DNA from: an uncultured Desulfovibrio sp.
Lineage (GTDB): Bacteria > Desulfobacterota > Desulfovibrionia > Desulfovibrionales > Desulfovibrionaceae
Direction of reading: 5' to 3'
Assembly (NCBI GenBank): GCA_900550745.1
Contig: URTO01000084.1
Location: forward strand, 1-7,678
DNA length: 7,678 nt
A program made the translations under genes and the position numbers. How positions within the stretch are numbered: the stretch's first letter is position 1; the number at the start of each line of letters is the position of its first letter. The notes under the pieces were generated by a model. It was not told the DNA's origin. It ran no database searches and worked only from the letters and a program-made list of their open reading frames with translations. Positions 1-5,760 of the stretch are shown one piece after another.

Positions 1-763
1 GTGATTTCAAAACGTCCATTTTTATCTGTAGCCACCCGCACCAATGGGTTCTCTTCAACCGAAACCAAGGCTCCCGCAACACATCCTTCCGATACCGGTC
101 ATACGTAGCCATCATGCCGCAAAAGACGGGAAAGGCCGCGGCGGGGAGGACGGAAACGGGCAGGTTCAGGGGCAGGCCAATATACCAGATGGCGAACCCG
201 TCGATGAGGATGGCGGCAAGGCCCGGCCAGCACCGTCCGAGAAGGGAAAAAAGCCCGGCCTGAAACAGCGCCTTCCAGACAATGCCCATGTTCAGCCATG
301 CATAGGCGGTTCCAAAAGCAGGCCCGATGTACAGGCGTTCGGTGTGGAACGAGCCGTACAAAAAGACGGCGGTAAAGGTGAGGAAAGCGAGCAGGGCCCA
401 GAAGCCGCGCCCAAGGCAGAACAGCAGGACGAAGAGCAGGGCGAGGCCTTGAAGGGCTTGATAGTACGGCGTGTAGACCTCAATGAGGATGTCCGTGAGC
501 GCGGAGGCGCCCGTGGGCAGGATGAGCGGGGCGTACAGAAACAGGCCCACGGCAAGGAGCACGATGCCTTTGCGCCAAAGGCCGAAGAGGAAAAAGGCGA
601 ACGGGCCGAGCAGGTAGGCCCAGACGTTGAAGAGCAGGGCGGAGCTGACGGAAGGGCGGAAAAAGGGAACGCCGAAGAAGCGCCCGATAAGGGCGCTGGA
701 GGCGATGGCCTCAAAACGGCTGTTCCCCAATGGGGCGTTTGCCTCGCCGGATGCTTGGGTCAT
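1..763 (-). CDS. DUF2628-like multi-pass membrane protein, 3' end beyond window
   Basis: This is a leftward open frame of 254 codons from ATG at 763-761 with no stop before the edge, so it is partial at the C-terminus. Residues 1-40 are soluble. A motif of the form FNVWAYLLGPFAFFLFGLWRKG (about 45-66) opens a run of hydrophobic helices at roughly 50-62, 66-82, 105-135, 155-176, 180-198 and 201-218, followed by a basic tail (YDRYRKD, 221-227). An N-W-A then FGP then aromatic/basic pattern before the second helix is what DUF2628 proteins show; their biochemical function is not known. The start overlaps the stop of the preceding small gene by 4 bp (ATGA), indicating translational coupling. Codons have high G/C third positions down to about base 50, then turn rarer (CTA, ATA), so the last 15-20 residues may not belong to the native protein. 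Family assignment was made by eye. Confidence 0.72.
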   Translation of the reverse strand, partial: MTQASGEANAPLGNSRFEAIASSALIGRFFGVPFFRPSVSSALLFNVWAYLLGPFAFFLFGLWRKGIVLLAVGLFLYAPLILPTGASALTDILIEVYTPYYQALQGLALLFVLLFCLGRGFWALLAFLTFTAVFLYGSFHTERLYIGPAFGTAYAWLNMGIVWKALFQAGLFSLLGRCWPGLAAILIDGFAIWYIGLPLNLPVSVLPAAAFPVFCGMMATYDRYRKDVLREPWFRLKRTHWCGWLQIKMDVLKS

Positions 764-933
764 TGCCGATCCTTGCGCTTGCGCTGCCGGATGGCGAGGG
801 TCAGGCCCGCAAGCGCGCCCCCGATCATGCCTACGCCGAAGGCTCTGGGAAGGCTGTCGGAAAAACCGGCAAGCGCATACAGGACGCCCATCGAACCGCC
901 GATGAGAATGCCGCGGAGCAGAAAATGTCGCAT
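760..933 (-). CDS. Small two-helix glycine-zipper membrane protein (57 aa)
   Basis: This short gene starts at ATG 933-931 and ends at TGA 762-760. A modest ribosome-binding site (AGGGA, about 938-942) lies just upstream. The product has a basic N-terminus (MRHFLLR), a first hydrophobic helix (8-24), a short SDSLPR turn (25-30), a second helix (31-48) and a strongly basic tail (RQRKRKDRQ). By the positive-inside rule both ends should be cytoplasmic, giving a helical hairpin in the inner membrane. Both helices carry a GxxxGxxxG pattern (G8-G12-G16 and G35-G39-G43), which favours tight helix packing or oligomerisation. Its stop overlaps the start of the DUF2628-like gene, so the two are probably co-translated and may act together. 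I do not recognise a named family. The overlap, ribosome-binding site and coherent membrane topology support it as real. Confidence 0.62.
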   Translation of the reverse strand: MRHFLLRGILIGGSMGVLYALAGFSDSLPRAFGVGMIGGALAGLTLAIRQRKRKDRQ

Positions 934-959
934 GATATCCCTGTCTCTAACGATTTATG

Positions 960-965
960 AGTATA
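960..965 (-). promoter_or_regulatory. Candidate -10 element for the leftward pair
   Basis: Read on the minus strand the sequence is TATACT, five of six matches to the sigma-70 -10 consensus, about 27 bases before the ATG of the small membrane protein. At 17-bp spacing the -35 hexamer would fall at 983-988, inside the palindrome at 979-993, but it does not match the consensus (ACCGTA). The promoter is therefore weak or activator-dependent, or not real. Confidence 0.3.
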
Positions 966-978
966 GGACTCTTTTCTC

Positions 979-993
979 CATGTACGGTACATG
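979..993. promoter_or_regulatory. Perfect 15-bp palindrome, candidate TetR-family operator
   Basis: The sequence CATGTACGGTACATG has two perfect 7-bp arms around one central base. It lies in the spacer between the divergent small membrane protein gene and the pump adaptor gene, 110 bp upstream of the adaptor ATG. Palindromes of this size and TGTAC-type composition are typical binding sites of TetR-family repressors, which commonly control RND pumps. No regulator gene is present in this window, so the cognate protein and the direction controlled are inferred. Confidence 0.5.
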
Positions 994-1027
994 CTACCGT
1001 CAAGCCCAAACGAGATCTTTTGAGTAG

Positions 1028-1072
1028 TCGATGCGGCGGCGGCATGTCAATGCGCATCGGTTCGATGCGGCG
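1028..1072. repeat. Direct and inverted repeat cluster in the pump leader
   Basis: The 11-mer TCGATGCGGCG occurs at 1028-1038 and again at 1062-1072. Between the copies, CGCATCG (1053-1059) is the reverse complement of the 7-mer CGATGCG inside each copy. It can pair with either the upstream copy (1029-1035) or the downstream copy (1063-1069, 3-nt loop), giving two mutually exclusive hairpins. The cluster ends 20 bases before the adaptor ribosome-binding site. Confidence 0.45.
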
Positions 1073-1103
1073 TTAGGGAAACGGATAACGTAAGGAATAG
1101 CTG

Positions 1104-2306
1104 ATGAAATCTCCAGTTGGTACCCCTCTGTCGTTGATGGTGTCCGTATGCACGCTGTTTGCCTTGCTGCTTGTGGGCGGGTGCAAGTCAGAGGAAAAGG
1201 GCCGGACGGCTTCACTTCCCCCGCCGCTCGTGGGCGTCATGACCGTCGAGGAGCGCAATGTCCCGGTCAGCTTCACCTATGCGGGGCAGACGGAAGGTTC
1301 CCGCGCCGTCGAGGTGCGGGCGCAGGTTTCGGGCATCCTCATGCGCCGCGCTTATAACGAAGGGCAGTATGTCAAGCAGGGGCAGCTGCTGTTCGAGATC
1401 GAGCCGGATACCTACAGGGCGGCGCTCCGTCAGGCCAAAGGCGTCATGGAGCAGGCGCAGGCCAGGTTCACGCAGGCCCGCCAGAACCTGAACCGCGTCC
1501 TGCCGCTGTACAAAAAGAACGCCGTCAGCCAGAAGGACCGCGACGACGCCCAGGCCGCTTACGACAGCGCCAAGGCCGACCTCGATTCCGCCAAGGCCGC
1601 CGTGAGCGAAGCGGAAATCAAGCTCAGCCACGCCTATGTGACCGCCCCGGTCGCCGGGTTCGCCAGCCGCGAATACCGGACGGTCGGCAACCTCATCACC
1701 GCCGGTTCGCAGGACGGCAGCCTCCTGACCGTGGTGAACCAGAACGATCCCATCTACGCCAACTTCGCCATACCGAGCCCGCAGTTCATGCGCCTGCGCG
1801 CGCTTCAGGCACAGGGGCGGCTCAAGTCCGACGGGACTGTGGCTGAAATTACCCTCGCGGACGGGACGGTTTACCGGACGAAGGGGGCGATCACCTTCAT
1901 CGACAAGCAGGTGAATACCAATACCAGCGTGGTCGCGGCCCGTGCCGAGTTCGTCAACCCGGATCTGTTCGTCCTTCCCGGCCAGTTCGTGCGCGTCACC
2001 CTTTCCGGCATGGAGCTGGTCAACGCCATCCTGATCCCGCAGCAGGCCGTCATCCAGACGCAGAAGGGCAGTATGGTCGTCGTGATAGGCGAGGGCGACA
2101 AGGCTGAGATGCGTCCGGTGGATCTCGGCGACAACTACGGCGACAGTTTCCTGCTGAACAAGGGCGTGAAGGCCGGTGAGCGCATCGTGGTGGAAGGCGG
2201 CAACAAAGCCGTTCCCGGCCAGCCCGTGCGGATTCGGCAAGCCTCCGTTCAGGATGTGGAGCTGCCGGATCAGCCCGTCGGCACAGGCCCCGGCAAGGCC
2301 GAGTAG
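1104..2306 (+). CDS. RND efflux periplasmic adaptor lipoprotein (AcrA/MexA type)
   Basis: This 400-aa membrane fusion protein links the RND transporter to the outer-membrane channel in the periplasm. The ATG follows AAGGA at 1092-1096 with 7-nt spacing. A lipoprotein signal ends in VGGC, with the lipid-modified Cys at 27. Next come the first half of the lipoyl domain (about 67-101, AQVSGILMRRAYNEGQYVKQG), an alpha-hairpin (about 103-176), the second lipoyl half (about 178-213, YVTAPVAGF), a beta-barrel (about 214-300) and a membrane-proximal domain (about 305-378). The hairpin tip carries R131, L135 and S142, exactly the RxxxLxxxxxxS motif that contacts TolC-type channels. The residues after the Cys are Lys-Ser, not the Asp used for inner-membrane retention in E. 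coli. The transporter gene follows after 9 nt, so the two form an operon. Length is normal for the family. Confidence 0.97.
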   Translation: MKSPVGTPLSLMVSVCTLFALLLVGGCKSEEKGRTASLPPPLVGVMTVEERNVPVSFTYAGQTEGSRAVEVRAQVSGILMRRAYNEGQYVKQGQLLFEIEPDTYRAALRQAKGVMEQAQARFTQARQNLNRVLPLYKKNAVSQKDRDDAQAAYDSAKADLDSAKAAVSEAEIKLSHAYVTAPVAGFASREYRTVGNLITAGSQDGSLLTVVNQNDPIYANFAIPSPQFMRLRALQAQGRLKSDGTVAEITLADGTVYRTKGAITFIDKQVNTNTSVVAARAEFVNPDLFVLPGQFVRVTLSGMELVNAILIPQQAVIQTQKGSMVVVIGEGDKAEMRPVDLGDNYGDSFLLNKGVKAGERIVVEGGNKAVPGQPVRIRQASVQDVELPDQPVGTGPGKAE

Positions 2307-2315
2307 GGGAGCGTC

Positions 2316-5300
2316 ATGGAAAACAAACACGCCCCGTCACCGGAACAGGCTTCCGAAATCAAGGAAGGCTTTTTCCTCCGCCGTCCGATCTTTTCCACGG
2401 TCATCTCGCTCATCATCACGCTGGTGGGCGCGATCGCCATTTCCGTGCTGCCGATTGAGCAGTATCCCGACCTGACCCCGCCGCAGGTGGAAGTCAGCGC
2501 GAGCTACACCGGCGCGAGCGCCAACGTCGTCGCCGAAACCGTGGCTTCGCTGCTCGAAAGCCAGATCAACGGCGTCGACAACATGATCTACATGAGTTCG
2601 GTCAGCTCAGGGACCGGAAGCATGAGCCTGACCGTCTCCTTCAATGTGGGCACTGATCCTGATCAGGCGACCATCGACGTGAACAACCGGGTTCAGCTTG
2701 CGCTGGCGCAGCTTCCGCAGGAAGTGCAGCGCATGGGCGTCTCGGTGCTCAAAAAGTCGTCCTCCATGCTCCAGATCATCTTCCTGACCTCGCCGGATCA
2801 GCGGTACAACACCATCTATCTCAGCAACTACGCGCTGCTGAACATCGTCGATGAGCTGAAACGCCTTCCCGGTGTGGGTGACGCCAAGAACTTCGCGGCG
2901 CAGGATTACTCCATGCGCGTGTGGCTCAAGCCGGACGTCATGAGCCAGCTTGGGGTCACGCCTGAGGACATCGCCACCGCCCTGCGGGATCAGAACGCCC
3001 AGTTCGCGGCGGGGCGCATGGGCGCCGAGCCCATGTCTCCCGGCGTGGGCGTGACGTGGCAGATCACCACGCAGGGCCGCCTGACCACCCCGGAACAGTT
3101 CGGCGACGTCATCCTCCGCACGCAGCCGGACGGCTCCATCCTCCGCCTCAAGGACGTGGCGACCATCGAACTCGGCGCGCAGAGCTACGATTTTGTGGGC
3201 AAGTACAACGGCCTCGAAGCTGTGCCCATCGGCATTTACCTTTCGCCGGGCGCGAACGCCCTCGCCACCGCCGAAGTGGTCAAGGCCAAGATGGAGGAAC
3301 TGTCCAAGGCGTTCCCCGTGGGCGTGGCCTACAGCATCCCCTACGATACCACGACCTTCGTGAAGATTTCCATCGAGGAGGTGGTGAAGACGCTGTTCGA
3401 GGCGATGGTGCTGGTGTTCCTCGTGGTGTTCCTGTTCCTCCAGAACTGGCGCGCCACGCTGATCCCCTGCCTCGCCGTGCCCGTGTCCATCGTGGGGACG
3501 TTCGCGGGCATGTATGCCCTTGGGTTCTCCATCAATACCCTGACCATGTTCGGCCTTGTGCTTGCCATCGGCATCGTGGTCGACGACGCCATCGTCGTGC
3601 TCGAAAACGTGGAGCGGCACATCAGCGACGGGCTGCCGCCGCGCAAGGCGACCGCCAAGGCCATGCAGGAAGTGACGGGCCCGGTCATCGCCATCGTGCT
3701 GGTGCTGTGCGCCGTGTTCATCCCCGTTGCCTTCACCGGCGGCATGGCGGGCCGCATGTACCAGCAGTTCGCCATCACCATCGCGGTGTCCGTGGTCATA
3801 TCGGGCGCGGTGGCCCTGACCTTCACCCCCGCCCTGTGCGCCTTGCTGCTCAAGCCGGGGCATGGGGAGCCCAATGCCCTCTTCCGCAAATTCAACGGTT
3901 GGTTTGAAGGGCTCACCGGAAAATACGTCAGCATCGTCAAGATGCTGCTCCGGCGCAGCCTGCTTGCCGTGGGGCTGTTCGCGCTTGTGCTCGTGGGCAT
4001 CGGCGGCGTGTTTGAGCGCGTTCCGGGCGGGCTCGTCCCCGATGAGGATCAGGGATACCTCATCGCGCTCATGACCATGCCCGACGGCGCGGCCATCAGC
4101 CGCACGTCCGCCGTGGTGGAAAAGCTCGACAAGGCCATCATGGGCGATCCGCTGGTTGCGGACGTGATGAGCTTCTCCGGCATGGACGCCGTGAGCGGTG
4201 CGGCCAAGACCAACGTGGCGACGTTCTTCTTCACCCTCAAGCCGTGGGACGAGCGCAAGGCCCCCGGCGACAGCTCCTTCGATCTTGCCCGCAAGCTGTA
4301 CGGCATGGGCTTCGGGCTGGAGCAGGGTTCGTTCATCGCCTTCAATCCGCCGCCGATCAGCGGCATGAGCAACACCGGCGGCTTTGAAATGTGGCTCCAG
4401 GATCGTAACGGCAAGGGAAGCGAGGCGCTTTCCGACGTTGCGCAGAAGCTCGCGGGAGCGGCGAACAAGCGGCCCGAACTGCAGGGCGTGAGCACGTCGT
4501 TTACGGTCAACGCGCCGCAGCTTTTTGTGGAGCTTGACCGCGAGAAGGCCCGCACCCTCGGCGTGAACGTGTCCGATGTCTTTCAGACGATGCAGGCGAC
4601 GTTCGGTTCCTCCTACATCAACGACTTCAACCTGTACGGGCGGACGTTCCGCGTCTACACGCAGTCGGAAAAGGATTATCGCGCACGCCCTGAAGATCTG
4701 GCTGAAGTGTACGTCCGCAACAAGCGGGACGAGATGATCCCCCTGACGGCCCTGATCAATGTGAAGCCCACGTCCGGGCCTCAGACCGTGGAGCGCTTCA
4801 ACAACTTTCAGGCCGCCAAGTTCATGGGCAGCCCCGCCACGGGCTACAGCTCCGGGCAGGCTATGGCGGCGATGGAGGAAGTGGCCAGGGAAGTGCTGCC
4901 GGACGGGTATACCATCGCGTGGTCGGGCTCGTCGTATCAGGAAAAGCTGGTCAGCAGCGGCGGTTCGCTCGTTTTCGTGCTCGCGCTGGTCATGGTCTTC
5001 CTGATCCTCGCCGCGCAGTATGAAAGCTGGTCGCTCCCGCTCACCGTGCTGACCGCCGTGCCGTTCGGCGTGTTCGGGGCCATCACCGCCATCTGGCTGC
5101 GCGGCATCTCCAACGACGTGTATTTTCAGGTCGCCCTCGTGACGCTGATCGGCCTGTCGGCGAAAAACGCCATCCTGATCGTGGAATTCGCCGTCGAGCA
5201 ATACCGCAACGAAGGCAGGGACGCGGCGCATGCGGCTGAAGAAGCCGCCCGCCTGCGTTTCCGGCCCATCGTGATGACTTCGCTGGCCTTCATCCTCGGC

Positions 5301-5483
5301 TGCGTGCCCCTTGCCGTCAGTACGGGCGCGGGCGCGGCCAGCCGCCACGCCATCGGCACCAGCGTCATCGGCGGCATGCTTGTTGCGACCCTTGTCGCGC
5401 CGTTGTTCGTGCCCTTCTTTTTCCGCTGGATCATGAGGGCATCTGAAAAGCTTATGGGCGCGGGAAGCAAGGAAAAGGAATAA
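2316..5483 (+). CDS. HAE1-family RND multidrug efflux transporter (AcrB/MexB type)
   Basis: This 1055-aa inner-membrane antiporter uses proton influx to expel hydrophobic and amphiphilic compounds such as drugs, dyes or bile salts as a homotrimer. AcrB-family proteins are about 1050 aa, so it is complete. The ATG is preceded by GGGGAG overlapping the adaptor stop. An N-terminal RRPIFSTVI segment opens TM1, followed by a large periplasmic loop, TM2-6, a linker, TM7, a second periplasmic loop and TM8-12. The proton relay is intact: D423-D424 in TM4 (GIVVDDAIVVLEN), K950 in TM10 (GLSAKNAILIVEFA), and R981 and T988 before and in TM11, equivalent to AcrB D407, D408, K940, R971 and T978. The pocket/switch-loop region (about 618-645, ending TLKPWDER) is of the multidrug type, not the heavy-metal type. 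The exact substrates cannot be read from sequence. A terminator-like hairpin follows the stop. Confidence 0.98.
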   Translation: MENKHAPSPEQASEIKEGFFLRRPIFSTVISLIITLVGAIAISVLPIEQYPDLTPPQVEVSASYTGASANVVAETVASLLESQINGVDNMIYMSSVSSGTGSMSLTVSFNVGTDPDQATIDVNNRVQLALAQLPQEVQRMGVSVLKKSSSMLQIIFLTSPDQRYNTIYLSNYALLNIVDELKRLPGVGDAKNFAAQDYSMRVWLKPDVMSQLGVTPEDIATALRDQNAQFAAGRMGAEPMSPGVGVTWQITTQGRLTTPEQFGDVILRTQPDGSILRLKDVATIELGAQSYDFVGKYNGLEAVPIGIYLSPGANALATAEVVKAKMEELSKAFPVGVAYSIPYDTTTFVKISIEEVVKTLFEAMVLVFLVVFLFLQNWRATLIPCLAVPVSIVGTFAGMYALGFSINTLTMFGLVLAIGIVVDDAIVVLENVERHISDGLPPRKATAKAMQEVTGPVIAIVLVLCAVFIPVAFTGGMAGRMYQQFAITIAVSVVISGAVALTFTPALCALLLKPGHGEPNALFRKFNGWFEGLTGKYVSIVKMLLRRSLLAVGLFALVLVGIGGVFERVPGGLVPDEDQGYLIALMTMPDGAAISRTSAVVEKLDKAIMGDPLVADVMSFSGMDAVSGAAKTNVATFFFTLKPWDERKAPGDSSFDLARKLYGMGFGLEQGSFIAFNPPPISGMSNTGGFEMWLQDRNGKGSEALSDVAQKLAGAANKRPELQGVSTSFTVNAPQLFVELDREKARTLGVNVSDVFQTMQATFGSSYINDFNLYGRTFRVYTQSEKDYRARPEDLAEVYVRNKRDEMIPLTALINVKPTSGPQTVERFNNFQAAKFMGSPATGYSSGQAMAAMEEVAREVLPDGYTIAWSGSSYQEKLVSSGGSLVFVLALVMVFLILAAQYESWSLPLTVLTAVPFGVFGAITAIWLRGISNDVYFQVALVTLIGLSAKNAILIVEFAVEQYRNEGRDAAHAAEEAARLRFRPIVMTSLAFILGCVPLAVSTGAGAASRHAIGTSVIGGMLVATLVAPLFVPFFFRWIMRASEKLMGAGSKEKE

Positions 5484-5547
5484 CCGGGAGAGGGGGAAGC
5501 CCTTCTCCAAAAGACTGTCCCTTCCCGCCTCTCCGGGCCTCTTTTGT
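5484..5547 (+). terminator. Probable intrinsic terminator or attenuator after the transporter gene
   Basis: Immediately after the transporter TAA, GGAGAGG (5487-5493) pairs with CCTCTCC (5528-5534), and GGGAAG (5494-5499) pairs with CTTCCC (5521-5526) with one bulged G. An outer CC/GG extends the stem past a single mismatch. A short T-rich stretch (CTCTTTTGT) follows. The loop is large (about 21 nt) and the T-run short, so termination is likely partial. Confidence 0.5.
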
Positions 5548-5564
5548 AATGGAGGCAAGGGGCA

Positions 5565-5570
5565 TATACT
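5565..5570 (+). promoter_or_regulatory. Candidate -10 for the outer-membrane channel gene
   Basis: TATACT lies downstream of the putative terminator and about 190 bases before the channel gene ATG. The only plausible -35 (TTGTAA, about 5544-5549) sits at a short 15-bp spacing, so this is a weak candidate. It is mentioned because a separate promoter would explain the 277-bp gap. Confidence 0.22.
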
Positions 5571-5683
5571 GGCTCATCGTTGCATTGCACGGCATCACGC
5601 CGGAGGAAATCGAAGACATTCCTGACGCCTTCGGAGCGGCGGGGGACGCGGCGCAGCCGTGGCCCACGCCGCGCTGAGGGGGT

Positions 5684-5706
5684 CCGGGGGGAATCATTCC
5701 CCCCGG
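5684..5706. repeat. Perfect 23-bp palindrome / strong hairpin upstream of the channel gene
   Basis: Two perfect 11-bp arms (CCGGGGGGAAT and ATTCCCCCCGG) surround a single central C. As RNA this gives at least an 8-bp G/C stem with an AATCATT loop. It lies 55 bases before the channel gene start. It could be an operator, an RNA stability or attenuation hairpin, or a REP-like intergenic repeat; the sequence alone does not separate these. Confidence 0.55.
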
Positions 5707-5713
5707 GCAGGTT

Positions 5714-5757
5714 CGGGCGGCAGCCCGGCCGCCGGAGGCATTCCCCTGAGGAGGGAA
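5714..5757 (+). promoter_or_regulatory. Hairpin-rich leader with strong ribosome-binding site of the channel gene
   Basis: AGGAGGG at 5749-5755 is a near-ideal Shine-Dalgarno 5 nt before ATG 5761, and it decides the start. GGCGGC/GCCGCC (5716-5721 with 5728-5733) forms a GC stem just upstream. TTCCC (5741-5745) can pair with GGGAA (5753-5757), placing the Shine-Dalgarno partly in a loop and partly in a stem. Confidence 0.45.
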
Positions 5758-5760
5758 CAC

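Noticed and set aside
44..1027. 327-codon + strand open frame
   Set aside because: Its product is low-complexity and charged (runs of E, G, K, Q) with no domain. It is antisense to two coherent leftward membrane-protein genes and lacks a good ribosome-binding site.
2607..5558. 983-codon - strand open frame opposite the RND transporter
   Set aside because: This is the antisense shadow of a high-GC gene. The His/Arg/Gly-rich product has no recognisable domain, while the opposite strand encodes a complete RND protein.
5659..5760. N-terminal extension of the channel protein from an ATG at 5659
   Set aside because: The extra 34 residues cover the palindrome and hairpins, and would place the lipoprotein signal internally. 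The ATG at 5761 has a strong ribosome-binding site and starts directly at the signal peptide.
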